Shown one piece after another: positions 30,247 through 39,700 of a DNA stretch of 64,000 nucleotides. Source of the stretch: an uncultured Clostridia bacterium (GTDB lineage: Bacteria > Bacillota > Clostridia > Christensenellales > UBA1242). Positions within the stretch are counted from its first letter, which is position 1. Every line of letters begins with the position of its first letter. Under the pieces are notes generated by a model, which did no database searches, was not told the origin of the DNA, and was given only the letters and a program-made list of their open reading frames with translations. A program made the position numbers and the translations under genes. The stretch lies in assembly GCA_944381155.1 (NCBI GenBank), contig CALWKA010000004.1:1-64000 (forward strand). The letters are read 5' to 3'.

Positions 30247-30990
30247 ATGCAATCGTACGAATTTGATTATTACCAATATAGGAAAAAGATAAACACACCA
30301 AAAAAAACAAATTTCTTTTTGCTATCCTTTTTTATTCTGATATTGCTGGGCGTAGCAATGTTTTTTTATCCTAATGCAAGTGCAAAAAACGAATATTATT
30401 TCGTAGAGATAAATTCATTTTTGTCGTACAGCGAAGCGAACGATTTAGCAAATACTATCAGTGCGCTCAATGGTGCAGGCTATGTTTATTATGACGGAAC
30501 ATACCGCGTCTTTGCATCCTTTTATCCCCGCAAAAAAGACGCAGAGAGCGTATGCGAAAATTTGAAATCTGACTACCCAACAGTGACTATATACACGCTT
30601 GAATGCAACAAATTTTATAAATTAAACGATCTATCAAACGATCAAAATAAGTGCGTAGAAAATTTACTATCTGCCAATCATAATTTGATAAATGCAGTGT
30701 ATAAATGTATTATAAATTTTGATACTAATGAAATAAATGTTAATGAACTATTACTGAATTTGAAAAATTTGAAATCAGATTATCAAAAATTTAGTGACGA
30801 TTTTTTTGAACAATTCAACACGAATTCAAAATATAATAAAGCGAAAAAATATGTTGCAAAAATCGAAAGTGCAACCAACTTTTTTGACGAATTAAAAAAA
30901 GAAGAAAACGATCATATCGTATCTCAAAAATTGAAGTACACGCTAATTGACATTGTAATCAATCACTCCATACTATTAAATTCTTTTTAA
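30247..30990 (+). CDS. SPOR-domain-like single-span membrane protein
   Basis: A 247-residue protein with a cytoplasmic Lys-rich N-terminus, one membrane span (about residues 23-43) and an outer part. Residues 50-120 (YYFVEINSFLSYSEANDLANTIS, then GAGYVYYDGTYRVFASFYPRKKDAES) follow the pattern of SPOR domains, which bind denuded peptidoglycan glycans at division or sporulation septa. The remainder is helical and charged, without known motif. It is transcribed divergently from groES. There is no Shine-Dalgarno sequence and a CATAAT box ends 9 bp before the ATG, so the mRNA may be leaderless. The SPOR call rests on pattern only. Confidence 0.7.
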   Translation: MQSYEFDYYQYRKKINTPKKTNFFLLSFFILILLGVAMFFYPNASAKNEYYFVEINSFLSYSEANDLANTISALNGAGYVYYDGTYRVFASFYPRKKDAESVCENLKSDYPTVTIYTLECNKFYKLNDLSNDQNKCVENLLSANHNLINAVYKCIINFDTNEINVNELLLNLKNLKSDYQKFSDDFFEQFNTNSKYNKAKKYVAKIESATNFFDELKKEENDHIVSQKLKYTLIDIVINHSILLNSF

Positions 30991-31182
30991 AAATAGCATA
31001 ATTGTTTTTTACTAAAAGAAAATAAAAATCTACAAAATAATTTATAAAATCAATATTTTTTATAAAAATTTTTGTTTTTTTCAAAGAAAAACGCGAAAAA
31101 TTGCATATTTTTTATCAATTTTACAAATTTTTTTATTTTTTATATCCTTTTCATTTTAAAATCTGCACACCTAATTTCATCT

Positions 31183-31596
31183 TTAATTTGAATTGATGTT
31201 TTCTTTTTGATTTTCTGTCTCTTTCGATTTTTCTTTCTTTGCTTTTATCATCTCCACAATTTGCCAAATAGCAAGCCCTATTAAAAATATGGCAAACAAT
31301 TTTTTCAATAGAGAATTTGATATATGATTGGCAAGCAGTGCTCCGCCCAAAGAAAATATACACCCAACTAGCGCAAGCAACCACGCCTGTTTAAAAGCCA
31401 CTAAATGATTTTTTATATGTATGACGAGCGCGATTATTGACATTGGTAAAAACGCTATCAAATTTATTCCTTGTGCGGTAAGTTGCTCATACTTCAAAAA
31501 AATGGTGAGAATGGGTATAGTCAGTGTTCCGCCACCCATTCCCATTCCGCCAATAATTCCACCTAAAATTCCTGCTATTATTTCCCAAAAAATCAT
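31183..31596 (-). CDS. half-size TSUP (TauE/SafE) permease, second of a pair
   Basis: A 137-residue protein with about four membrane spans and the TSUP signature GGIIGGMGMGGGTLTIP near the N-terminus. Full-length TSUP transporters (sulfite, sulfoacetate or other organic anions) are about 250 residues and arise from two such halves. Here the halves are separate genes, so a heterodimer is likely. GGTGA lies just before the ATG, and the stop of the upstream half is 4 bp away. The C-terminal tail is Lys/Glu-rich (about 25 residues). Substrate unknown. Confidence 0.88.
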   Translation of the reverse strand: MIFWEIIAGILGGIIGGMGMGGGTLTIPILTIFLKYEQLTAQGINLIAFLPMSIIALVIHIKNHLVAFKQAWLLALVGCIFSLGGALLANHISNSLLKKLFAIFLIGLAIWQIVEMIKAKKEKSKETENQKENINSN

Positions 31597-31600
31597 ATGT

Positions 31601-31963
31601 TCACCATATCAACATACCTATGCCACCAAGCAACATAAAAAATATGAAGATTCCTTTTATAATATTGTTTTTTATCTTATTTAATAGAAGTGCGCCAACC
31701 ACTCCGCCCAAAATTATGCCCACAATCACTGGCCAACCCTGTGAAAAATCAATTGAGTGATAACACATATAAACAATAGTGCTGACCAAACTGATTGGCA
31801 ATATTACAAACAGTGCGGTAGCTTGCGCTTTTTTCTGCTCCAAGCCAAACATTTTATTGAGTAATGGCACGACCACCATTCCACCACCACCGCCAAAAAA
31901 GCCGTTGATTATGCCTATTAGCGCGCCAAAAACGAATATGTAGACTTTCTTTACTTTTTTCAT
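31601..31963 (-). CDS. half-size TSUP (TauE/SafE) permease, first of a pair
   Basis: From the ATG at 31963 the protein has 120 residues and about four spans, with the repeat signature GIINGFFGGGGGMVVVP. A longer frame to 32002 would start at TTG without a ribosome-binding site and is less likely; AAGAG lies about 10 bases before the chosen ATG. It is the partner of the half transporter at 31183-31596, together equal to one full TSUP permease. It is divergent from the 1104-residue surface gene, with the intervening region holding that gene's promoter. Confidence 0.88.
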   Translation of the reverse strand: MKKVKKVYIFVFGALIGIINGFFGGGGGMVVVPLLNKMFGLEQKKAQATALFVILPISLVSTIVYMCYHSIDFSQGWPVIVGIILGGVVGALLLNKIKNNIIKGIFIFFMLLGGIGMLIW

Positions 31964-31995
31964 ATATTTATATTGCTCTTTTTGCTTAAATTTAT

Positions 31996-32024
31996 TTGCC
32001 AATTTTTTAAATTTATATTATAAT
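31996..32024 (+). promoter_or_regulatory. promoter of the 1104-residue surface-protein gene
   Basis: TTGCCA (31996-32001), a 17-bp spacer and a perfect TATAAT (32019-32024), 38 bp before the ATG. Confidence 0.8.
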
Positions 32025-32061
32025 AAATTAGTTTATAGCAATAATTATTAAAGAGGTTAGA

Positions 32062-35000
32062 ATGAAAACTAGAAGAAAATTATTAAAAAACATTATTTGT
32101 TACATCACAGCATTGGCACTAATTTTGTTTGCTAATGTCGGGCTATTAAATCTCATTGATTTTGATAGCATTGCCTATGCGGTGAACAACAAGAATCAAA
32201 ATGAAATTACTATCACCAATCAAGATTTTGACGACGATCCTGATAGTGATTATCCTTTTGATCCTACCGGATTTACTCCTAGTATGGATACTGAAACTGC
32301 AGGAGTCAGTGCGGGCGTCATCAATGTAGATGAGGAAGAATATTCAAAATATAAGACGGACGAATCTTTCCGTGACGAGTATGTTTTGATGATAGACAGC
32401 ACCATCTCTAGCGATGATGAAAATACAGATAGCGCGCCGAGTGAAGATGCTAGCACGGGCAGTGAGATCGGTCACAACGCAAATTTTGGATTCACCACAA
32501 ATGACGCAATTTCTCTTAAAGCCAATAAAAATTATTCGATATCAGTGGATGTTTATACTTCAAATTCGAATGGCATTGGCGCACTATATCTATTGGATTC
32601 GGAAGATAACGATTCAATTTACGCTAGTATCACAAACATTAGTTCGCTCAATCATTACACCACTTATACTTTCTTTGTTACCACAAATGACATTGAAAAT
32701 ATTGAAGTGAAACTTGCTATGTATTTGCACGGATCTGGAGTGGTATTATTTGATAATATATCTGCCTTTGAATTGAATTCAAAGACTTTGAATAAGAATA
32801 TAGACAATTTAAATTCGTCTTCTCTATCTAATGCCTATATATATATTGACGAACGCGACAACTTAATCAACGAATTTGATATGAGCACGAATCCATTTAC
32901 TATATCAAATTTCGAATCGGGCAAAAACTCGCCAGATTACACCGTCGCAGACTTAATTCAAAATTCTCAAGATGCAGAAGCAAACGATGGCAACACAGAT
33001 TTTGCATTTAGAATCACAAACAATTTAGCAACCTTTGTAGAATACGAAACGAATGACAATTTCTTTGAATTTGATCACAATTCTGTATACAAAGTGAGCA
33101 TATTTGTAAAAACTAAAGATTTGGACGGCAACGCAACTTTAAAATTGGTCCAAACGAACATTGACAGCAATGAAGATAGCGATGATAGCAGTAGCGAAGA
33201 TGATACTAGTGAGAGCGAACCTGAAATTTCAATCAGTTCGAATACGGGCGAAAGTGGAAATATTATAAACGATTACCAAGAATATTCATTCTATGTGCGC
33301 ACTAGCCCTATCAAATCTACCACATTCAAATTGGTGGTAAGTTTAGGAGATAGCGACAACCCAACAACAGGTAAAATGTATATCGCATCTATCATTACGA
33401 CGAAAGTTGACTACACCACATTTGACAATGTATCAACGGGAACTTATGCTCAAACTATTGATCTAGCTGAAGAATATATTTGGTCAGATGACGATCTATA
33501 TATAGATAACGGAAATTTCAATGATGTGCAAATCGTGGACTACTCTACTCCATACCCTGCCACTCCTACTGATTGGACAAGAGTTGACACGGGTGATTAT
33601 GATCAAATCTACGGCGTGATAAACACTCTTGATAGCGAATTTGCAAAATTAGATAGTTCAAAATTCTCTAATTTGCATAATCCTGGCGATCCTTATGGCG
33701 TCAATGGAAGCAATAATGTGTTGATGATGTACAACTCCACTGCAGATATTCAAAGCTATAGAAGTGAAACAAAACCTTTAACCGCAAGATCTTATTACAA
33801 ATTTACTTTGCAGGTTCAAACGCAAAATGCTCCAGCTCAAATCCAATTGGTAACCACAATTAATGATAGCGAAGTTGTGTTGTCTTCTATCACTGTGAAC
33901 ACGCTCGATATGAATTGGCATACTGTAAATATGTATCTATACACAGGACATCAAGCTTTGGATGTCGCCGTAAAAGTTGTATTGGATACCACTAATTCGG
34001 CTTACGGATATGTCTATATAGACAATGTGACCTTCAATAATCCTGTTCAGCCAAGTGCAGACGAATTTAATCAAGCGGTAAACTCAACCTACCTAATCAA
34101 AACCGATTTGGAAAACTTAATTAGTTCGGATAGCGACTCTGCGTTTTCTACCCCTAATTATTTTGAAGGTTCTGACGATGAAAATGTGACTTTCGGTGTA
34201 GTTGATTTAAACAATCGCGAATCATATGGTTCAGTCATAGCAAATGAAGATAATTATTCTAGTTTTGAAAATCTGCCATCTGATAATAAAAATGTTTTGG
34301 CAATCAGAGCACAGGAAGACTCATATTATACCCTTTCATCAAAATTAGGCTTTGATCTAACGAGTGGAAATTATTATAAAATTAGCGTTTATGTCTATAC
34401 TCAAAATCTGCAAATATTAGATGAAAATGTTGATGATGATCTAATGGGTGCTAGTATAAAATTGTCTGCATTCGATGAAACTTTCACTCAAATAGTATCT
34501 GACGGTCATTGGACAAATTACACTTTCTATATCCAACCTAATTCTGACACGACAACATATTTAGAATTGTCACTTGGCTCTAGTTCAGCATCTGTTGCGG
34601 GCGATGTGTTCTTCGGGGGAATTGAATTTATAGACTATGAAGATGACAGCACCGAATTTGACAAAGCTAATGAAAATTCAGTTACAAAAATCGTCACTCA
34701 AACGACCACAGATAACGATGAAAACGAAGAAGAAACTGAAACAGACGATACCAACAATAAATTTGATTACAACACAATTTTATATTATGTATCAAGTATA
34801 CTATTCGCATTGGCAATAATTATTGCAATAGTTGGCGTTTTGATGCGAAAAGTAAAATGGAAAAAACCAGTTAAGAAATCAAAGAATGAGTATGATAGAA
34901 ATCGTACCGTTTCAAAACAATTGTATCAAAGAAAAGCCACATCTCAAAGAGAGGCAAAATTAAGAGAATTGAATAAAGAACTTGCTTCTATGAATGAAGA

Positions 35001-35376
35001 ACGCAATCAATATGAAGAAGAATACAAATCTGATCTTTCAAAATTAAGAGATATGAAGATTAAACGCGCAAATCAAGCCGAGATCAACAAATTGCAAAAA
35101 GAAATGAAAAAGAAACAAAAATTGTCTGCAACTATCGGACTATCAATTGCCAAGTTGGAATCTGAAATTGATTATACAAAATCAGATCAATATCTGAATA
35201 GTTTGATGAAAAAATTAGAGCGCGAACAATTGGAAGCTAGTAGAAATGCAGAAAATAACAGCGAAGATGACCAAGCTGAAAATGTTGATAATAAACAATC
35301 AAATTCAAAAAATAAAATTGACTCAAACTCTAATACCAAGAAAAAAACTTCTAAAACAAAATCGGATAACAATTAA
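32062..35376 (+). CDS. surface protein with four CBM-like modules, membrane span and cytoplasmic coiled coil
   Basis: An 1104-residue type I membrane protein. The signal peptide ends near residue 44 (SIAYA). The outer part has four similar beta-sandwich segments, at about 145-235, 325-445, 570-675 and 755-880. Each has a Y-K/S-hydrophobic-S-V-x-V-x-T core, a later YTFYV-like strand and an ending such as VYIDNVTF; this pattern recalls carbohydrate-binding modules of the CBM4/9/jelly-roll type. Acidic Asp/Ser/Glu linkers separate them. One span at about 909-930 is followed by a ~170-residue Lys/Glu-rich cytoplasmic tail predicted as coiled coil (REAKLRELNKELASMNEERN). There is no LPXTG. The tail suggests a link from the surface to something inside the cell. 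AGAGGTT precedes the ATG. Confidence 0.82.
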   Translation: MKTRRKLLKNIICYITALALILFANVGLLNLIDFDSIAYAVNNKNQNEITITNQDFDDDPDSDYPFDPTGFTPSMDTETAGVSAGVINVDEEEYSKYKTDESFRDEYVLMIDSTISSDDENTDSAPSEDASTGSEIGHNANFGFTTNDAISLKANKNYSISVDVYTSNSNGIGALYLLDSEDNDSIYASITNISSLNHYTTYTFFVTTNDIENIEVKLAMYLHGSGVVLFDNISAFELNSKTLNKNIDNLNSSSLSNAYIYIDERDNLINEFDMSTNPFTISNFESGKNSPDYTVADLIQNSQDAEANDGNTDFAFRITNNLATFVEYETNDNFFEFDHNSVYKVSIFVKTKDLDGNATLKLVQTNIDSNEDSDDSSSEDDTSESEPEISISSNTGESGNIINDYQEYSFYVRTSPIKSTTFKLVVSLGDSDNPTTGKMYIASIITTKVDYTTFDNVSTGTYAQTIDLAEEYIWSDDDLYIDNGNFNDVQIVDYSTPYPATPTDWTRVDTGDYDQIYGVINTLDSEFAKLDSSKFSNLHNPGDPYGVNGSNNVLMMYNSTADIQSYRSETKPLTARSYYKFTLQVQTQNAPAQIQLVTTINDSEVVLSSITVNTLDMNWHTVNMYLYTGHQALDVAVKVVLDTTNSAYGYVYIDNVTFNNPVQPSADEFNQAVNSTYLIKTDLENLISSDSDSAFSTPNYFEGSDDENVTFGVVDLNNRESYGSVIANEDNYSSFENLPSDNKNVLAIRAQEDSYYTLSSKLGFDLTSGNYYKISVYVYTQNLQILDENVDDDLMGASIKLSAFDETFTQIVSDGHWTNYTFYIQPNSDTTTYLELSLGSSSASVAGDVFFGGIEFIDYEDDSTEFDKANENSVTKIVTQTTTDNDENEEETETDDTNNKFDYNTILYYVSSILFALAIIIAIVGVLMRKVKWKKPVKKSKNEYDRNRTVSKQLYQRKATSQREAKLRELNKELASMNEERNQYEEEYKSDLSKLRDMKIKRANQAEINKLQKEMKKKQKLSATIGLSIAKLESEIDYTKSDQYLNSLMKKLEREQLEASRNAENNSEDDQAENVDNKQSNSKNKIDSNSNTKKKTSKTKSDNN

Positions 35377-35384
35377 AAATAACG

Positions 35385-35422
35385 AAAAACACGGATGACA
35401 AATATAAACATCCGTGTTTTTT
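35385..35422. terminator. bidirectional terminator between convergent genes
   Basis: AAAAACACGGATG and CATCCGTGTTTTT form a 13-bp perfect stem with an 11-nt loop and T-runs on both strands. It lies 9 bp after the surface-protein stop (plus strand) and 91 bp beyond the end of the HD-domain gene (minus strand). Confidence 0.92.
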
Positions 35423-35512
35423 CAATTTCAAAATTTATAAAAATAATGTTTAATATAAATTAATCAAAATAAAATCTATTTTGTATCAATTTTTATCAAA
35501 ACAAAATTTTAT

Positions 35513-36250
35513 TTAATTTGCTTGAGTTTGGGTATTCGTCAAGTCTAAATTTTTCAACCTATTTCTCAAATTAAACTCTAAAAGATAACTCAAAGGAACT
35601 AATGATTTTGATTCAGAAAGTCGTAAATAGGACAAATTTATATATGGATATTCCAATCTTGTCCTATCCAAAGCATCCGAATCTTTCAATAACTTAAACA
35701 AAATTTTACATTTTTCATAGCAGTCTGAACACTCTTTTTCTGCCATAACTGGAAAACGATCGTCTGGCAAAGAATGACAAGTTATTATTGTTTTTAAAAT
35801 CTTTTTATCCATGTCGGATATCTTTAAATCTAGTTTGTCTATAAGTTTTGCGCTCCTTGCCCCGTGCGACATATCTTCATCGTCATTAACTCTGCCTATG
35901 TCGTGATACATACAAGCATATAACAAATTTTTTGTGTCTGCCCTAGTTAGATTCAATCTGTTTGCCAGAAAAAATGCATACAGCGCCACTCGTATGTTGT
36001 GCTTGATTCCGTGCTTTTGACTTTTATATATCAAATTCAAATCGACATTTTCAAACGCGTCTATTAATAGGTCCAAATTTTCTGATGTTTGAATGGTTTG
36101 AATAAAATCATCAAGCGCAGTTATCTCAATGTTCAGATCTTCCACTTCGTCTAATTGTTTTTGAAAAAAATAATAATTAAAATCTTTTTCGGGCATAGGT
36201 TTGAATTTTTTATAATCTTTGATATCTTCTAAAATTTTTTTCGCATTCAT
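35513..36250 (-). CDS. HD-domain phosphohydrolase
   Basis: A 245-residue soluble protein with an HD metal-dependent phosphohydrolase domain. His84 (KHNIRVALYA), the paired His116-Asp117 in ACMYHDIGR, His129 in DMSHGARSA, His159 in IITCHSLPDD and a later Asp in KDSDALDRTR fit the H...HD...H...D ligand order. Members hydrolyse nucleotides or cyclic nucleotides, and the substrate cannot be told here. A Cys cluster KECSDCYEKC (about 173-181) is unusual. The first 75 residues are helical and not recognised. GGAG lies five bases before the ATG. It stands alone. Confidence 0.88.
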   Translation of the reverse strand: MNAKKILEDIKDYKKFKPMPEKDFNYYFFQKQLDEVEDLNIEITALDDFIQTIQTSENLDLLIDAFENVDLNLIYKSQKHGIKHNIRVALYAFFLANRLNLTRADTKNLLYACMYHDIGRVNDDEDMSHGARSAKLIDKLDLKISDMDKKILKTIITCHSLPDDRFPVMAEKECSDCYEKCKILFKLLKDSDALDRTRLEYPYINLSYLRLSESKSLVPLSYLLEFNLRNRLKNLDLTNTQTQAN

Positions 36251-36482
36251 TTGTACTCCATTTGATCTAAAAATTATATCGTATTTTTATTCAATTTGCA
36301 ACATCTTTTGTATTGATATCAAATCTTTGTCGTTTATATTATTATGACTTGAAAATATTTTAATATGAAAACTTATATGACTTCAAAATATAAAAATGTC
36401 CTATAATATTTTAGCAATAATCACACTTTATATCTGATTGTGATACTAGATTTAATACCCTAATTAATATTTACTTTACCTT

Positions 36483-36788
36483 TTACTTATATATCTTTAT
36501 CAATTGACCAATATATAGTCGATTTTCTTTTAGATTATTATCCGCTTTTAACTTTTCTATCGATAAATTGTATTGCTTTGCTATTTTTGATACTGTTTCC
36601 ATAGGCTTTACAAAATGCGACAAATAATCATTGACTTTGATCTTGATCCACTCGCCCGTGTATAAATCAATCTTGTTGTTATTCCTTATTATATTTGATT
36701 TGCTGGTATTGAATTTCATACAAAGATCAAGTATATTGTCATTCTCTTTTACTCTATATAAAAATTCTTTGGCTAAAACTATTTTCAT
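36483..36788 (-). CDS. double LysM protein without signal peptide
   Basis: A 101-residue protein made of two LysM repeats, about residues 11-52 (YRVKENDNILDLCMKFNTS to GEWIKI) and 58-99 (HFVKPMETVSKIAKQYNLS to GQLIKI). LysM binds N-acetylglucosamine-containing glycans such as peptidoglycan. There is no signal peptide or membrane span, which is typical of spore-coat LysM proteins made inside the mother cell (SafA/SpoVID type) rather than of secreted hydrolases. No Shine-Dalgarno sequence is visible. A CATACATT box (36832-36825), identical to the -10 of mother-cell sigma-E promoters, lies 37 bp upstream, but the -35 is not convincing. A spore-envelope role is inferred. Confidence 0.85.
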   Translation of the reverse strand: MKIVLAKEFLYRVKENDNILDLCMKFNTSKSNIIRNNNKIDLYTGEWIKIKVNDYLSHFVKPMETVSKIAKQYNLSIEKLKADNNLKENRLYIGQLIKIYK

Positions 36789-37048
36789 AACTATTTATAT
36801 ATATTCGAAATGAACCATTTTGTGAATGTATGTTTTATATTTAATACCTAAATATCTTTTAAACATAATAATTTCATTTTTTTAATAAAAATATTTTATA
36901 CTTTGGACAATTATTATCTATAAAATCAGTTCTGCCCCCACTATCTAAATAAAAAATTCAAAATAAGTTGCAACCTATCTTGCTTTTAAAATTTTTATCT
37001 TGGTATATATTTTTGCTTGTTTTTATATATTTATATAGGATATTTTAT

Positions 37049-38560
37049 ATGAAATCATTTTTTAAAGCAGTAGCGATAGTAACAATATTTTCAGTGATCA
37101 CGCGTTTTTTAGGCTTCTTTTTTAGAATTTATCTCACTCGAAAACTTGGTGCGGAAGGTATTGGACTTTTTCAAATGGCAACTTCTATCTTGGGCATTTT
37201 TACCACATTAATATCTAGTGGACTACCTTTGACTACAGCAAAATTAGTATCTAAATATGAAACTAATTCCGAATTGAAAAAAAGAAACAAAGTGGTCAGT
37301 TCTGCTCTCATCATCGCTCTTATGATAGCGGTCATATCTTCTCTGATCGTCTATCTATTAAAATCGCTATGGGGAATCATTTTAACAGACAGTAGAGCGG
37401 TTGAATTATTAATCATTCTTCTGCCGTCCATAATTTGCAGTGCCGTATATGCCATTTTTCGCGGGGCTATGTGGGGACAAAATGATTATTTCAACTGCGG
37501 GCTAACTGAATTGATTGAACAAATCATTCGCTTTGCTCTCACTTTCATTATGCTTTTTACAATTACAGATTATTTCGTAGCAACAAAATATTCAGCAATT
37601 GCCTTTAATTTTACTTGTCTGCTTTCTGCCCTGATCACCGCCTTCATCTATTTTAGAAAAGGAAAATTGAATTTCAAAAAAGGTGAATACAAAAACATTA
37701 TAAAAAGTGCTACACCAATCACGGGCATTCGTCTAGCGAACTCGCTTGTCCATCCTTTGACCACGCTTATTATTCCTAATATGTTGATTTTGTCTGGATA
37801 CTCAACGAGCGAAGCGATATCAAGTTTTGGCGTTATTATGGGGATGACCTTCCCTATGCTGTTTGTGCCAATGGCAATAATTAGCAGTATCAGTATGGTA
37901 CTGATCCCTTCTATCAGTTCAATGATGACTAAAAATCAATACGATTCCATTCAAGAAAATGTCACGAAATCTCTCGATGTCTCTATCTTTATTAGTATGA
38001 TTTTCATTCCACTCTATCTATCTGTAGGCGACCTGATAGGAATCGTATTATATGATAACACTCTATCCGGCGTGTTGCTCCAGCTCTCTGCCGTGTGCGT
38101 CCTTCCTATCACACTTACCAACCTAACTGGTAGCATCCTCAACGCTTTGAACAAAGAAGTAAAGTCATTTTTGAATTACATTTTAGGCTCTGTGGTGTTG
38201 TTTATTTCTTTGATAGCATTCACTCCGCTGGTTGGCATAAATTCAATAATAATATCCTTCTTCCTATCAATGTTGACCACCACGGCATTAAACATTAGAA
38301 TAATAAAAAAATCTATACCAAATATCAAATTCAATTTGTTTAATTTGACATTCAAATATTCTTTGATTATAATACCCACTAGTTTATTAGGGCATTTTAT
38401 ATCAAATATCTGTTTGAACATCTTTAACAATTTTATCTCCGCGTGTATCGGTGGCGGAATAAGCATTTTATTCACCCTACTATTGTGTAAAATGTTTAAT
38501 CTATATGATATTTCAAAATTATTGCATTTAATCAAGAAAAAACGCAAAAATTCCGTTTAA
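37049..38560 (+). CDS. SpoVB/MurJ-like polysaccharide flippase (MOP superfamily)
   Basis: From the ATG at 37049 (AGGA eight bases upstream) the protein has 503 residues and about 14 membrane spans. The opening MKSFFKAVAIVTIFSVITRF followed by YLTRKLGAEGIGLFQMATSI is characteristic of the stage V sporulation protein B group, close to MurJ and O-antigen flippases. SpoVB moves lipid-linked peptidoglycan precursors for the spore cortex; YtgP-type relatives act in vegetative growth. A 27-codon upstream extension beginning TTG is rejected because the ribosome-binding site and homologous start lie at 37049. It stands alone, on the plus strand. Confidence 0.88.
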   Translation: MKSFFKAVAIVTIFSVITRFLGFFFRIYLTRKLGAEGIGLFQMATSILGIFTTLISSGLPLTTAKLVSKYETNSELKKRNKVVSSALIIALMIAVISSLIVYLLKSLWGIILTDSRAVELLIILLPSIICSAVYAIFRGAMWGQNDYFNCGLTELIEQIIRFALTFIMLFTITDYFVATKYSAIAFNFTCLLSALITAFIYFRKGKLNFKKGEYKNIIKSATPITGIRLANSLVHPLTTLIIPNMLILSGYSTSEAISSFGVIMGMTFPMLFVPMAIISSISMVLIPSISSMMTKNQYDSIQENVTKSLDVSIFISMIFIPLYLSVGDLIGIVLYDNTLSGVLLQLSAVCVLPITLTNLTGSILNALNKEVKSFLNYILGSVVLFISLIAFTPLVGINSIIISFFLSMLTTTALNIRIIKKSIPNIKFNLFNLTFKYSLIIIPTSLLGHFISNICLNIFNNFISACIGGGISILFTLLLCKMFNLYDISKLLHLIKKKRKNSV

Positions 38561-38949
38561 AACAATAAATTTTTAAAAATTTTTATATTTTTTCTAAATT
38601 ATTACTTTAACATTCAAAATTATAAAGAATAAAAAATGGTTAATTAATTAATATAAATTAATTCTTTCAAAACTTGATATAATTTTTTAAACATATAAAA
38701 ACATTTGTAATCTGCTTTTTATTATATTTTCACCCATCATTTTTATTAGAAAATAATGCAAAATTATTTTTTGAATTTATATATCTTTCATTGCCTAAAC
38801 TAAACGATTTTCATCTAAAAAATTTTTTTTTATAAAATTAAAAAAATAAGCATAGTCAAATTTACTTTCGCTAAAAATTTTAAATATAAATTGCTTTTTT
38901 AATTCTATTCTTTCAAAACTATCCCATAACTATAATATTAAAATATAAA
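38561..38949. other. AT-rich spacer without gene
   Basis: About 390 bp of A/T-rich sequence between the flippase and yetF-like genes. I see no reading frame with a ribosome-binding site, no strong hairpin with a T-run and no RNA gene. Confidence 0.5.
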
Positions 38950-38978
38950 GTATAAATTTGTTTTCTCTGAACATACTT
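38950..38978 (+). promoter_or_regulatory. possible forespore (sigma-F/G-type) promoter of the yetF-like gene
   Basis: GTATA (38950-38954), a 17-bp spacer and CATACTT (38972-38978). The sigma-G consensus is GHATR then CATXHTA at about 17-18 bp, so five of five bases match at -35 and six of seven at -10. DUF421 proteins are known forespore products in Bacillus, which makes this plausible. Transcription would start at or next to the ATG at 38984. Confidence 0.45.
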
Positions 38979-38983
38979 ATTGT

Positions 38984-39700
38984 ATGTTTATAATTTTTAT
39001 GCGAGTCGTGATAATTTATGTTACAGTTTTAGTATTTTTAAGATTGATGGGCAAGCGACAGATCGGCGAAATGCAACCATACGAAGTGGTCATCACGCTA
39101 ATCATTGCTGACTTGGCAACCGTGCCAATGAGTGATACAAATATCCCTTTGATAAATGGTATTTTGCCACTTGCAATCTTGGTGCTAATACATTTTTTAA
39201 TCACAATTTTGACACGAAAAAATATTAAGATCAGAAGACTGATGAGTGGACGACCTGTCCTTGTGATAACCCCTAAAGGAATTGAATATAAAGCACTCAA
39301 AGATCTAAATATGAATATTGACGATTTGCTAGAATCAATTAGACAGGCGGGATATTATAGTTTTGATCAAATATTGTACGCGATCATTGAAACAAATGGA
39401 AAAATGAGCGTCATACCCACAAGTGACAATTCGCCCGCCACTGCAAAAGATGTTAGCGTTTCAAACCCGCCAGCAGTGCTACCGCACATTATCATTTCGG
39501 ACGGGAAAATTATAAAAGAAGAAATGGAACAACTTAATATTAATGAAGATGATTTAGATAAAATTTTAAAATATCTAAAAATAAAAAATATAAAAGATTT
39601 GATCATACTTTCACTAGACAGCGAAGGAAAAACTTATTATCAAAAAAAAGGTGAGAATTTTAAATTGATTGCTGATATAAAAAAGGAAGTGAAATTATGA
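38984..39700 (+). CDS. YetF-like DUF421 membrane protein
   Basis: A 238-residue protein with three N-terminal membrane spans (about 1-80) and a cytoplasmic C-terminal domain. The family signature LMGKRQIGEMQPYEVVITL is clear, followed by GRPVLVITPKGIEYKALKD and the C-terminal PPAVLPHIIISDGKI segment. The N-terminus MFIIFMRVVIIY fits the usual start of the family (MLIIFIR), so I keep the first ATG although no Shine-Dalgarno sequence precedes it. DUF421 proteins in Bacillus influence spore resistance. It overlaps the DUF4363 gene by 4 bp (ATGA), the usual pair. Confidence 0.93.
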   Translation: MFIIFMRVVIIYVTVLVFLRLMGKRQIGEMQPYEVVITLIIADLATVPMSDTNIPLINGILPLAILVLIHFLITILTRKNIKIRRLMSGRPVLVITPKGIEYKALKDLNMNIDDLLESIRQAGYYSFDQILYAIIETNGKMSVIPTSDNSPATAKDVSVSNPPAVLPHIIISDGKIIKEEMEQLNINEDDLDKILKYLKIKNIKDLIILSLDSEGKTYYQKKGENFKLIADIKKEVKL

